DNA of 25,848 nt, taken from Pseudomonadota bacterium. GTDB lineage: Bacteria; Pseudomonadota; Gammaproteobacteria; Halothiobacillales; Halothiobacillaceae. Under the pieces are notes generated by a model, which was not told the origin of the DNA, made no database searches, and worked only from the letters and a program-made list of their open reading frames with translations. Location: NCBI GenBank assembly GCA_021795795.1, contig JAJYPA010000061.1, positions 1-25,848 on the forward strand, in the 5' to 3' direction. The translations under genes were made by a program, and so were the position numbers. Shown one piece after another: positions 7,913-16,141 of this stretch (its first letter is position 1; each line of letters begins with the position of its first letter).

Positions 7913-8094
7913 TCTGGAGGTCGTCTAAAGGCTGATAGCCGTCATGAGTCAAACCCTGATAGTACCGGTACAGTCCTTGACCAATGGGATTATAGATGAT
8001 ATTAGATACATGTCTGTAGTCTCATTACCACATCGTGCTACGGATGGCCTAACGCCATAATTATTATTATTAAACTACCAAATTAATCGAGAAA
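7913..8094. other. Intergenic, no gene seen
   Basis: Short gene-free stretch after the umuC repeat. It contains an ATT trinucleotide run (about 8058-8071) just upstream of the DUF262 gene and an isolated GCCTAAC (8046-8052) that lacks the paired arms of an attC site. No clear promoter or terminator was recognised. Confidence 0.4.
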
Positions 8095-9321
8095 ATGATG
8101 ATGAATATCAAAAAACAAAGTCAACTATTTGGTGATCAATTTGATGATCAATTTGAAAATGAAGAAGATTCGTCGCTATCAGCACCTAAGCTTTTAGATG
8201 GAGTGGTTGTAACTGATACTGACTGGACTACTGAAACCATATTAAGCCAATTAAAAAAAGAAAATATTTCGCTAAATCCCCGCTTTCAAAGGAGGGATGC
8301 ATGGGATGATAAACGTAAGAGCAAATTTATAGAATCTATCTTTCTTGGCTTGCCAATACCACAAATTGTCCTTGCTGAAAAACATGACTCCAGAGGGCGC
8401 TATATAGTTATTGACGGCAAACAGCGGTTGTTGTCACTTATCAAATATGCAGGCACCAATAATGGTACCAATCTCAGGCTCAGCGGGTTAGAAATTAGGT
8501 CCGACTTAAACGGCAAAACGTGGGAAGAACTTATCACATCAGATGAGCATGTGGACGACGTTGCTGCATTTGAGAACACTCAGATTAGAACAACTACAAT
8601 TAGAGGGTGGAAGGACGAAAAAGTTCTTTTTCTGATTTTTCATCGACTTAATTCTGGCAGTGTACCTCTTTCTCCACAAGAATTGCGACATGCACTTCAC
8701 CCCGGAAAATTTATCGATTTCGCTTTCCATTTTACAGAAAGAAGTTCTGTTTTTATATCAGTTTTCGGTAAAAATGGCGAGCCAGATTTCAGAATGCGTG
8801 ACATCGAACTTTTGATTCGTTTTATTGGTTTTCAGATGTTTATTTCAGATTATAGAGGTGATCTCAAAAAATTCCTTGATGGAACTGTTGAAAAAATGAA
8901 TTTAGAATGGGGTAAGGTAAGTGGAATCACGGAACATTTATCCATGGAATGTGAGAAGGCAATATTTCATACAATTGAAATGTTTCCAGATGACACTGCG
9001 TTTGTGAAATGGACAAATGATGGTCCAGAGCGGAGATTTAATAGGGCCATATTCGACGTGATGACTTATTACTTTTGTGACGATAAGGTTCGCAAGGCGA
9101 CTGTGGATAACCCTAAAGCGACTATTTTGATCGACAAATTCAAGGGGCTCTGCATTGAATCAGAAAAATTTAGAAGCTCAATTGAATCAACCACAAAAAC
9201 TATGGAGGCGGTCATAACTCGCTTGTACTTATGGGGAATCTGTATAAAGGAGGCAACGCAATGCACACCAAGTGGCTTCACAATAATAGAGGAGCTGGCA
9301 GAAAAGTATGGAATATGCTGA
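8095..9321 (+). CDS. DUF262 (GmrS-N/ParB-like) protein, 408 aa
   Basis: Residues 63-70 are RFQRRDAW and 107-111 are DGKQR, embedded in the usual DUF262 order (LNPRFQR..W...KFIESIFLGLPIPQIVL...YIVIDGKQRLLSL). The DGxQR loop is the ParB/sulfiredoxin-like nucleotide-binding motif that drives NTP-dependent nicking or restriction in GmrSD- and SspE-type enzymes. No C-terminal HNH (DUF1524) motif is visible, so nuclease activity may come from its partner. A 12-bp duplication encodes GDQFDDQF near the N-terminus. The 3' end overlaps the HEPN gene by 14 bp. The region is AT-rich and probably transferred as a pair. Three ATGs in a row open the frame; I kept the first. Confidence 0.85.
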   Translation: MMMNIKKQSQLFGDQFDDQFENEEDSSLSAPKLLDGVVVTDTDWTTETILSQLKKENISLNPRFQRRDAWDDKRKSKFIESIFLGLPIPQIVLAEKHDSRGRYIVIDGKQRLLSLIKYAGTNNGTNLRLSGLEIRSDLNGKTWEELITSDEHVDDVAAFENTQIRTTTIRGWKDEKVLFLIFHRLNSGSVPLSPQELRHALHPGKFIDFAFHFTERSSVFISVFGKNGEPDFRMRDIELLIRFIGFQMFISDYRGDLKKFLDGTVEKMNLEWGKVSGITEHLSMECEKAIFHTIEMFPDDTAFVKWTNDGPERRFNRAIFDVMTYYFCDDKVRKATVDNPKATILIDKFKGLCIESEKFRSSIESTTKTMEAVITRLYLWGICIKEATQCTPSGFTIIEELAEKYGIC

Positions 9322-9853
9322 GTACGCACACCTTAAGGATCGTGTCCAAAATTTAAAGCAACAATATCTGCCACCTGTGACAATTAGACCTTTAACTAGA
9401 GGACAGGAAGATGATATCCGTGCTCTTAGAGTGTTGGTGCACGCAGAAATCGAAGATTTTTTAGAAGCATTATGTGAATTGCTTGCCGTTGAATTGGGAA
9501 ATAAATGCAAATCACAACCGAATACTATTTACAGAATTTGGGGGGAGACCATTTCAAGTAAATGTATTAGTATAAAAAACGACAACAATGGAGTAAAGGA
9601 AAAAAATATTCGCAATATGTTTGGGCCTCTAGGCTTTGGGGATTCGGAATTCGATAAAATAAGCAGCATTTTTCTCAGCAGGATGGATACGTTGGGAAAA
9701 GATAGGGGTTTAGTGGCCCACCGTTCTTATATAAGAGCTACCCAGGGTTTCAATCCCAAGCGAGAGGATCTATTTATCAATGAAATAATGGGCTATCTTT
9801 ACGACTTCTGTAAGGCTGTATACTGGCGGAGGCTACTTGGTTTCTATAACTAA
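9308..9853 (+). CDS. HEPN-domain protein (MAE_28990-like putative RNase)
   Basis: This 181-aa protein has the helical HEPN signature LVHAEIEDFLEALCELL (43-59) and the catalytic-type motif R133-G-L-V-A-H138 (Rx4H). That fits the R-x4-6-H active site of HEPN ribonucleases used in toxin-antitoxin and abortive-infection systems. The start codon lies inside the end of the DUF262 gene, implying coupled translation and joint function. Known biology of DUF262 and HEPN proteins suggests the DUF262 NTPase either restrains or activates the HEPN effector. The assignment to the MAE_28990 family is by recollection of its pattern. Confidence 0.75.
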   Translation: MEYAEYAHLKDRVQNLKQQYLPPVTIRPLTRGQEDDIRALRVLVHAEIEDFLEALCELLAVELGNKCKSQPNTIYRIWGETISSKCISIKNDNNGVKEKNIRNMFGPLGFGDSEFDKISSIFLSRMDTLGKDRGLVAHRSYIRATQGFNPKREDLFINEIMGYLYDFCKAVYWRRLLGFYN

Positions 9854-10050
9854 TATTCGCGGAGATTGTCTAGACGTTCAGTCATGACCTTTCTGTCTCG
9901 CCCCATATAGCCTTCTAGAGCCAGATAGTCAGTCATGTGGTAAAGAACAATAGCGGCCAGCCGCCCCCGACGAACATCCTGAACATTTTCGAGAAATTCG
10001 GAAACCGTTGGCTTAACAGTTGAAGAAAAATCAGCCGAATGTGAGGACAT
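9850..10050 (-). CDS. Truncated cassette-type protein, 66 aa
   Basis: A good ribosome-binding site (CGGAG, about 8 nt before ATG) opens a frame with PTVSEFLENVQDVRRGRLAA and VLYHMTDYLALEGYMG, which looks like the N-terminal helical part of a longer protein. The frame ends in LREY exactly where it meets the converging HEPN gene, so the 3' part was probably lost when that block was joined. Its start lies 20 bp after an attC-like site, as in an integron gene cassette. Function unknown. Confidence 0.55.
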   Translation of the reverse strand: MSSHSADFSSTVKPTVSEFLENVQDVRRGRLAAIVLYHMTDYLALEGYMGRDRKVMTERLDNLREY

Positions 10051-10070
10051 TATATAGCTCCGTTTGTGCA

Positions 10071-10142
10071 GCCAAACGCCAGCCGTAACCGATGCATTTG
10101 TAGCGAACGAAAATTGCGTTCGAGTTCATGGCTTTGTTAGTA
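10071..10142 (-). other. attC-like integron recombination site (cassette junction)
   Basis: Read on the minus strand, the site starts a few bases after the stop of the ImmA/IrrE gene with CTAAC and ends in GTTTGGC. Inside are arms AGCCATGAAC and GGTTACGGCT that pair imperfectly, leaving short unpaired spacers to the outer AAC/GTT pair, with a CGAACG/CGTTCG terminal stem. This is the folded bottom-strand layout of attC sites. Its position between one stop codon and the next ATG (20 bp away) is the normal cassette architecture. The GTTRRRY box is imperfect. Confidence 0.5.
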
Positions 10143-10144
10143 AA

Positions 10145-11140
10145 TCATTTTCCAACAAGTTCCTGCGCCTTTTTCACCAAGAATGAATGAAAATCCTTGT
10201 GTTCGACGAATAATTCATAACCTTCACGATCTTTCAAACGCTGAATACTAGCAGAAATGACAGCATCAACAGTATGCCTGCCACTTTTCTTACAGGCTCC
10301 ATTTGCATACGCCACAACTCCATTTACAGATGACTTGAATTTTTGAGTGTTTGAGGATTGAACATCAACATCTTTAACTATGCAATCAAGTATTTCTCGC
10401 CAAGTCCGATTGTCCTCTATATCAAAATGCATCTCGTTTGGCAGTACCCACCAATGGATACGCCCACCATTCAATCTTTCTTCAAAATGTGACTCTGCAT
10501 AATCGAATGGACTAGATGGAAACACATCGCCCCGATTCAACGCATTAGCAATTGTTCCATTTGTTCTTCCCGAGAAATTGGTAATACCATTCCGTTCATA
10601 AGCATATACAGCATTCTCATGAGCAAAGTTAGCCAACCTCTTGGCAGAAGCGATTGGGGAGACTTGGCACTCCCGAGATATAAACTCATTAGCTTTCGCC
10701 AGGTCCTGGTTATTAGTAATCACGTCTTCAATATAACTGAGCGGCATAAGTAGCTCTGCCGCGAATGCATTTGCTTCCGCTTCGATTGCCCAGTAATGAC
10801 TTGTTTCATGAACCTCTTCCGGATCTAAATGATCAATAATTGTTCCCACATGCCACGGAATTATGACATGACCTAATTCATGCGCCATGGTAAAACGTTG
10901 ACGAATTATTGGCTTGTTTCTATTGACAATAACTCTAGTAGTCTTGCCACTAACTTTCAGATTCAAAGAGATTCCATCTGCGCCTTCGAAAGGGATGCTT
11001 GCGAAAACAAGATCAGCATACTTTCTCACCAAGGACTCGACGTCTACGGGAGGGCTTAGTTCGTATTTCTCTACTAAGCGGCGAGCGAAATTTGTAGCGG
11101 CGTCCACAGCTACTCCAACATCCCCTCGTTCTTGAGCCAT
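10145..11140 (-). CDS. ImmA/IrrE-family zinc metallopeptidase, 331 aa
   Basis: The Zn-binding HELGH motif is at 87-91 (TMAHELGHVIIPWH), and the glutamate-bearing third-ligand helix at about 120-130 (EAEANAFAAELLMP). This is the COG2856/DUF955 pattern of ImmA/IrrE proteases, which cleave repressors or antitoxins to activate mobile-element or stress genes. The C-terminal ~170 residues are family-specific and not recognised. No HTH is visible at the N-terminus. The ATG overlaps the end of the upstream gene by 31 bp. It is the last gene of a three-gene unit behind a colicin-E3-like RNase, so it may process the antitoxin or sense damage (inference). Confidence 0.9.
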   Translation of the reverse strand: MAQERGDVGVAVDAATNFARRLVEKYELSPPVDVESLVRKYADLVFASIPFEGADGISLNLKVSGKTTRVIVNRNKPIIRQRFTMAHELGHVIIPWHVGTIIDHLDPEEVHETSHYWAIEAEANAFAAELLMPLSYIEDVITNNQDLAKANEFISRECQVSPIASAKRLANFAHENAVYAYERNGITNFSGRTNGTIANALNRGDVFPSSPFDYAESHFEERLNGGRIHWWVLPNEMHFDIEDNRTWREILDCIVKDVDVQSSNTQKFKSSVNGVVAYANGACKKSGRHTVDAVISASIQRLKDREGYELFVEHKDFHSFLVKKAQELVGK

Positions 11141-11424
11141 CGCATAAGTTTTAATGCTTTGTCAGGACCGTCTGATCTTGCCGCCAAAGGAAGCGTTTTC
11201 TCTTCATCTAGAAGATCGGAGATGTTCTTTCCAAAATGGTGGGCATTGATGATATATGGCAGCACATCAGGGTTATCGACCCACAGTGAGTATTCTGTTT
11301 TAGACATACCGAGGTAACGATGCAAAGGAAGTTTGCTATCTCCATCATGCCAAGAATCCACAAAATCATCGATATCGTCGGGCAGAGCCAGACCGACAAG
11401 ACATTTCTCAATAAAATTAGACAT
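11110..11424 (-). CDS. Putative antitoxin/partner protein, 104 aa
   Basis: I take the ATG at 11424 (MSNFIEKCLVG); it overlaps the toxin stop by 8 bp (ATGTCTAA). The sequence is acidic, with DDIDDFVDSWHDGDS followed by PLHRYLGMSKTEYSLWVDNP and VLPYIINAHH. This pattern recurs in small proteins found beside ImmA/IrrE genes in addiction-type loci. It is not like the ~85-aa Im3/Im6 immunity proteins. Its place between toxin and protease makes antitoxin its most likely role, possibly as the protease substrate; that is inference from context. Confidence 0.75.
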   Translation of the reverse strand: MSNFIEKCLVGLALPDDIDDFVDSWHDGDSKLPLHRYLGMSKTEYSLWVDNPDVLPYIINAHHFGKNISDLLDEEKTLPLAARSDGPDKALKLMRWLKNEGMLE

Positions 11425-11650
11425 CGATCGTTCTCCCCTTAACTGCATCTTTTATCATTGTCCCATGAATTGGCTCGATTACCCCGAGGTGCTTGCCGCG
11501 CTTATTGAATACTTCGATCTCTCCGTGAAGGTTGTCCCACGTATATATCCGCTTTCCATCATCGGATCGCCACCTTCTTTCTCCTGAGAAAACACCGATG
11601 TATTCGCAAGTGTTCAAGAATGATAGCTTAGGTATTGGCACTGGCGCCAT
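11417..11650 (-). CDS. Stand-alone colicin E3/cloacin-fold rRNA nuclease toxin, 77 aa
   Basis: The sequence after residue 24 follows the colicin E3 cytotoxic domain: ERRWRSDDGKRIYTWDNLHG, then EIEVFNKRGKHLG. The known E3 catalytic set maps cleanly: D39, H42, E44 and E46 equal D510, H513, E515 and E517, and R73 is a plausible R545. E3 cleaves 16S rRNA at the decoding centre. Unlike colicins, this protein has no receptor or translocation domains; it is just the nuclease with a short N-terminus (MAPVPIPKLSF). GAGAGA precedes the ATG. It is the first gene of the toxin/partner/protease unit, so it probably acts inside its own cell as an addiction or abortive-infection toxin. Confidence 0.85.
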   Translation of the reverse strand: MAPVPIPKLSFLNTCEYIGVFSGERRWRSDDGKRIYTWDNLHGEIEVFNKRGKHLGVIEPIHGTMIKDAVKGRTIDV

Positions 11651-12223
11651 GCAAGATCTCTCAATTTTTTTGCCAACGCGGAGCCCAACCGAGGAAAACC
11701 GCGTTTTTTCTAACAGTTAATGTAGGGACCGGTGGGTCAGGACATTATTTGATATAAAGACGGCGTCCATAACACCATATCATCATTTTTATTTAACAAT
11801 ATTATTCTCCAATCGGTCCCTATATGCATGTATGAAAAGGCGGGTCAGGCACTGTCCCTCTTTGTGCATTGGAATTATGCTCCAACTTTTTGTCGTCTAC
11901 CATAGGAGCGAATATCATGGGGTTGGCCCCGCCCCCACCTGATGGACATGGTATCCATCGTCTGCCGTCGCCGGCATTGCAGTCCCTGCATCGAGGACAA
12001 CCACATCCCACCTAGGTGCACTGCGCACTAACCAAAATTATCTGGACGTCCGGTTACGCTGCTATGCCGACGATGGCCTATTACTCGGTGGCATTCTCTG
12101 AGCACTATACCACTTCAGCATTGTGAAACTTTCTGATCCGATTTGGATGGGAATCCTCAAATTTTCAGTAACACATAAAAACCTGTTACATTAAAAAACA
12201 TATATGGCTTGATCCAGAGTGTT
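11651..12223. other. Intergenic region with decayed repeats
   Basis: About 570 bp without a convincing gene. It contains an inverted repeat AACGCGG (11675-11681) / CCGCGTT (11699-11705) followed on the plus strand by six Ts, which could be a weak terminator or an operator for the toxin gene. It also has two related motifs, GTGGGTCAGGACATT (~11731) and GCGGGTCAGGCACTGTCCC (~11840), of a kind seen as dispersed repeats beside REP-type elements. A minus-strand ORF at 11820-12011 looks spurious. Confidence 0.4.
11675..11709 (+). terminator. Weak terminator-like inverted repeat
   Basis: A 7-bp perfect stem (AACGCGG/CCGCGTT) with a 17-nt loop is followed by TTTTTT on the plus strand. The loop is long and no plus-strand gene ends just before it, so it could equally be a regulatory hairpin or operator 25 bp upstream of the toxin ATG on the other strand. 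Confidence 0.25.
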
Positions 12224-13354
12224 ATGACCCGATTTCTCCATACCGCAGACTGGCAGATTGGTCGCCAATATGGCTCTATGACAGCGGAAGACGCTGCGGC
12301 ACTGGCTGAGGCGCGATTTCAGACGGTAGCGCGCATTGCCCAATTGGCCAGCTGTGAGAGCGTAGACGCCGTCCTAGTGGCTGGCGACGTATTTGATGCG
12401 CAAACGGTAGCTGACCGCAGCATACGCAGGCTCTTCAACGCGCTAGAAGCCTTTTCTGGTCCCTGGATTATGATCCCCGGCAATCACGATGCGGCCCTTT
12501 CTGAGAGCGTCTGGACCCGGGCTGAGCGGTTACAGGCCATTCCCCGGAATGTTCACTGCATTCTTAAACCAGGTATCGTCGATTTTTCTCCACTGGGTTT
12601 TATGCTTCTTGCCGCCCCCCTCACCCAGCGGCACACTTACAGTGATCTGACCGAATGGTTTGATAGTGCGGAGACCCCAGATCAGATCTTGCGCATCGGT
12701 ATTGCCCACGGTGGCGTACAAGGTATCCTCTCCGACGGAGTCGAAGCCACCAATCCAATTGCACCTCAACGCGCCAGCAGTGCGCATTTGGATTACCTGG
12801 CTTTGGGGGATTGGCACGGTACCAAGCAGATTGATGCACGCACCTGGTACGCAGGCACTCCGGAACCGGATCGTTTCCGCAATAATGACGCAGGCAATAT
12901 CCTACTGGTAGAGATCAGCCAGCCCAGTGCCGAGGTGCAAGTCCTCCGCCGTTCCGTCGGTGCATTTAACTGGCGTAAAGAAATCCTGCATCTCAGTGTA
13001 TCCAGTGACCTGGATCACCTGACCGAGATCCTGCAGTCCTGTGGAAATCAAGACGTACTTCAGCTGGATTTGAGCGGAGAAGTGGATCTGGCTGGGGAGC
13101 AACTTCTGCAACTTGCCCTGGGTGCAGCAGAAGGCCGGTTGCGCAGCATTATCGTGGATCGCACGGAACTTCGCTTGCTACCCACCGAAGAGGACATAGC
13201 GGCACTTCACGCCGATGGATATCTCGGTGAGGTCATTGCCGAACTCCGCAACCGGCAACAAGGAGAATCCGATGTGGTGGCCCGAGAAGCCATGGCCATA
13301 CTGGCGACCCTGCTCACTGAGCGCAGCACGTCGGGTACAGCTGCATGCAGCTGA
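12224..13354 (+). CDS. sbcD: SbcD/Mre11-like metallophosphoesterase nuclease subunit
   Basis: The 376-aa protein starts MTRFLHTADWQIG (ATG chosen; an in-frame TTG lies 15 nt upstream). It carries the calcineurin-like motif series: ADWQIG (8-13), VAGDVFD, PGNHD, IAHGG and LGDWHG. The first motif has DxQ where many relatives have DxH, a variation also found in other YhaO-type proteins. With the ATPase encoded by the next gene, with which it overlaps by 10 bp, it should form a nuclease that processes DNA ends or hairpins. E. coli SbcD is of similar length. Whether this is the host's SbcD or a specialised paralogue is unclear; the symbol is given by similarity only. Confidence 0.88.
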   Translation: MTRFLHTADWQIGRQYGSMTAEDAAALAEARFQTVARIAQLASCESVDAVLVAGDVFDAQTVADRSIRRLFNALEAFSGPWIMIPGNHDAALSESVWTRAERLQAIPRNVHCILKPGIVDFSPLGFMLLAAPLTQRHTYSDLTEWFDSAETPDQILRIGIAHGGVQGILSDGVEATNPIAPQRASSAHLDYLALGDWHGTKQIDARTWYAGTPEPDRFRNNDAGNILLVEISQPSAEVQVLRRSVGAFNWRKEILHLSVSSDLDHLTEILQSCGNQDVLQLDLSGEVDLAGEQLLQLALGAAEGRLRSIIVDRTELRLLPTEEDIAALHADGYLGEVIAELRNRQQGESDVVAREAMAILATLLTERSTSGTAACS

Positions 13355-15987
13355 GCAGACTCCGGATTAGCGCCGTCCGTCAATTTCGCGAACCCCTGGA
13401 GATTACCGATTTCCAGGCAGGTCTGAACATTTTCGCAGGACCTAATGAAAGCGGTAAAAGCACCATTGTCCGAGCTATCCGCGCCGCCTTTTTGGAACGG
13501 CATCGTTCCAGCACCGTGGATGATCTGCGCCCTTGGGACGATAGCACTGCCGCACCCAGCATCGAACTGGACTTTACCATTGACACGAACCGCTATCGTC
13601 TGCGCAAAAGCTTTCTGCACAAAAAAAGTTGTGACCTTGAAATAGCGGGCCAAAAGCTGGAAAGCAATGAAGCCGAAGACCGCCTGGCAACAGAACTTGG
13701 CTTCCAGCTGGCTCTCAGAGGGGCAAGCAAGCCTGAGCTCTGGGGTATCCCCGGATTGCTCTGGATTGAACAAGGGAATGGTCAGGAAATCAGCGAAGCC
13801 GTCGGCCATGCAACCGATTATCTGCGCGGTGCCTTGCAGGATTCCCTGGGTGAAATGGCAAGTAGTATGGGAGACAGCGTGCTCAAGCACATCGTATCCG
13901 AACGGGCCAAACTGTTGACCATCACCGGCAAACCCACAGGGGTCTTAGCCCTGGCCATCCAAGAACGCGACAGCACCCAGTCCCGTCTCGATACCTTACA
14001 AGCGAGCATCACCCAATATCGTCAGCAGGTAGATCATCTGGGTGGATTACGAGAGCAACTCGTCCTCACAGAACAGGATCGCCCTTGGAAAAGCTACCGC
14101 GCCAAACTGCAAGAAGCAGAAACCCAATACGCGCAAGTGCAGCAGCTGGAGCAGCAGCATCAACAGGAGCGCCGCAATCTCATGAGCCATGAGCGTCAGG
14201 TGGAATTGCTCAGCAGAGAAATTAACGGGTTCACCGAGCAAGAGGATCGCTTAAAAGAACGCGCAGCAGCCATGCAGAAGGCCCAGGAACAGTGCGACAG
14301 TGTAAATGCCCGACTGACCCCACTGCTTCAGCAACAAGAAGCCGCCGATCTTGTCTATCAAGAGGCCCTGGAACACACCCGTCAGGCGCGTCAGCAGGCG
14401 CAGCGCTTCCATCTTGAGCAGGATATCCTGCAGAAACAACAGCAGTTACAGACACTGTCAAAATCTCTTCTGGCTGCAGAGGGGGTTACTGCAAAAATCA
14501 CCGACCTGCAGCAACACAGCAAAGCCAGCGTCATGTCGGCCGACGATCTAAAAACCCTGCAAAAACAGGATAAAAAGCTGCAAGAACTCCTCATCCGGCA
14601 ACAGAGCATTGCTACTCGACTGCGTTTTACCTTGGAACCAGACGCCACATTCCACCTTGATGGGGAAATCCTCTCCGGTAAGGGCGAACGCTTACTCACG
14701 CACCCGGTCACCCTGGAACTTCCCCAGATCGGTAGCCTGCACATCCTACCAGGGGGCGGCGACCTAGTAGCGCTGCAGCGCGAATATCAGACTCTGAACG
14801 ATACTCAGTGTAGTCTGCTTCAGAAACTGGGCACTTCCAGTTTAGATAGTGCTGAAGCCCTTTATCTGCAACAACAGCGCTATCAGCAGGACATCAAAAA
14901 CGCCGAAGACTTACTGGCCATTCATGCACCTGAGGGCATCAATGTGTTGCTCTCCCAAAAACAAACGGTAGAGATGGACATCGCTCATACTACCGGCCAG
15001 CTAGCCGCCATGCCCATAGGCGCGGAGTCCTTGATCCTTGATCCCGCCTTGGCCGAAGAGCAGCAAGATGGAGCCCGCCAGCGTCTCCAGCGGATCACGC
15101 GAGATTTGAATCAGAGTCAAGAAGCCCGCATAAAAGCCCAAGCGGAATATACAGCGGCAGAACGAGAGTTCCGAACTCTGCAAGAAGCCGTTCAGGACCC
15201 TCAATATGCCCAGCGCCGAAAAGCCTCTCAACAAGAGTTGCTGCAAAAAATCGCTGAAAGAGACGCCTTAACCCAGCGGGTGCAGGATCTCCAAATGCGT
15301 ATTGCCGAAGCCCAGCCGGATATCCTTCAGCAGGATATCGAACGCTGGCGCCGCAGCGCCGAAAATGCGGAAAAACAGTTTCAGCAACTCCGCGATCAGA
15401 TTCTACAATTAGAAACCCGCCTGGAGTCTGCAGGTGCCGAGGGTTTGGAAGAACAATGTGCAGAAACTACAGCACAGCTGGAGCAACTCACCCGCCGTCA
15501 CGGTGAGCTGTATCGCCGCGCCCAAGCCTTGGAATTATTACAAAAGCTTTTACAGGAGCAACGGCAGGCCCTCATTCAGCGACTACAAGCGCCTTTGCAA
15601 AAGCACCTGCAACATTATCTCCGGATCTGGTATCCCCAGGCACGCCTGAGTCTTGATGATACACTCCAGCCTGGCGCTCTCACCCGTCCTGGACTGGCTG
15701 GCCAGGAAGAGAATCCCTTTGATGCCCTGAGCTTCGGCGCACGCGAACAAATAGGAGTCATCAGTCGCTTAGCCTATGCGGACCTCTTGCGTGAAGCAGG
15801 ACGTCCAACCCTACTGATTCTCGACGATGTGCTCGTTCACAGCGATGCCCAGCGACTAAGGGAGATGAAGCGCATCCTCTTTGATGCTGCCCAGCGCCAT
15901 CAGATTCTGCTTTTTACGTGCCACCCAGAAAACTGGCAAGACTTGGGAGTCACTCCCCGCAGCATGGATGCGCTACGCTTGGCATGA
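13345..15987 (+). CDS. sbcC: SbcC/Rad50/YhaN-like AAA ATPase, 880 aa
   Basis: Walker A is GPNESGKST (32-40) at the N-terminus. Next come ~550 residues of Gln/Leu-rich coiled coil (about 200-770), the ABC-type signature LSFGAREQIG (795-804), and Walker B LLILDDV with D827-D828 followed by a D-loop-like HSD. This is the Rad50/SbcC plan. I find no CxxC zinc hook in the coiled coil, and the GPNESGKST start with the LSFGAREQ signature is nearer to the YhaN (AAA_27) branch than to E. coli SbcC (about 1050 aa). It is translationally coupled to the nuclease gene upstream. Complex formation with that nuclease is well supported by family knowledge. Confidence 0.88.
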   Translation: MQLSRLRISAVRQFREPLEITDFQAGLNIFAGPNESGKSTIVRAIRAAFLERHRSSTVDDLRPWDDSTAAPSIELDFTIDTNRYRLRKSFLHKKSCDLEIAGQKLESNEAEDRLATELGFQLALRGASKPELWGIPGLLWIEQGNGQEISEAVGHATDYLRGALQDSLGEMASSMGDSVLKHIVSERAKLLTITGKPTGVLALAIQERDSTQSRLDTLQASITQYRQQVDHLGGLREQLVLTEQDRPWKSYRAKLQEAETQYAQVQQLEQQHQQERRNLMSHERQVELLSREINGFTEQEDRLKERAAAMQKAQEQCDSVNARLTPLLQQQEAADLVYQEALEHTRQARQQAQRFHLEQDILQKQQQLQTLSKSLLAAEGVTAKITDLQQHSKASVMSADDLKTLQKQDKKLQELLIRQQSIATRLRFTLEPDATFHLDGEILSGKGERLLTHPVTLELPQIGSLHILPGGGDLVALQREYQTLNDTQCSLLQKLGTSSLDSAEALYLQQQRYQQDIKNAEDLLAIHAPEGINVLLSQKQTVEMDIAHTTGQLAAMPIGAESLILDPALAEEQQDGARQRLQRITRDLNQSQEARIKAQAEYTAAEREFRTLQEAVQDPQYAQRRKASQQELLQKIAERDALTQRVQDLQMRIAEAQPDILQQDIERWRRSAENAEKQFQQLRDQILQLETRLESAGAEGLEEQCAETTAQLEQLTRRHGELYRRAQALELLQKLLQEQRQALIQRLQAPLQKHLQHYLRIWYPQARLSLDDTLQPGALTRPGLAGQEENPFDALSFGAREQIGVISRLAYADLLREAGRPTLLILDDVLVHSDAQRLREMKRILFDAAQRHQILLFTCHPENWQDLGVTPRSMDALRLA

Positions 15988-16141
15988 TGGCTGTCAGACC
16001 ACTTGCATATTTCCCAATAGCCGAAGTATGCGGCCTATCAGGCCTTGGTGGATGCAAGAAGATTTTGTGCGGCAGATTGCGTTATTCTTTAGTCCAGACG
16101 ATGATCAGCACGGTGGTTTCCCACCGATCAGGAGAAATACC

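Noticed and set aside
8046..8052. GCCTAAC as a possible attC edge upstream of the DUF262 gene
   Set aside because: No complementary arm or GTTRRRY box within 150 bp in either orientation.
11110..11424. 104-aa partner as an Im3/Im6 immunity protein
   Set aside because: Length and sequence do not resemble the ~85-aa E3 immunity proteins; only its position supports an antitoxin role.
11820..12011. Minus-strand 63-codon ORF (possible transposase relic)
   Set aside because: No match to any transposase I know; low-complexity Gly/Cys start; kept only as part of the intergenic description.
13207..13890. Minus-strand 227-codon ORF
   Set aside because: Antisense to the sbcD/sbcC junction and the Walker A region; a shadow of the real genes.
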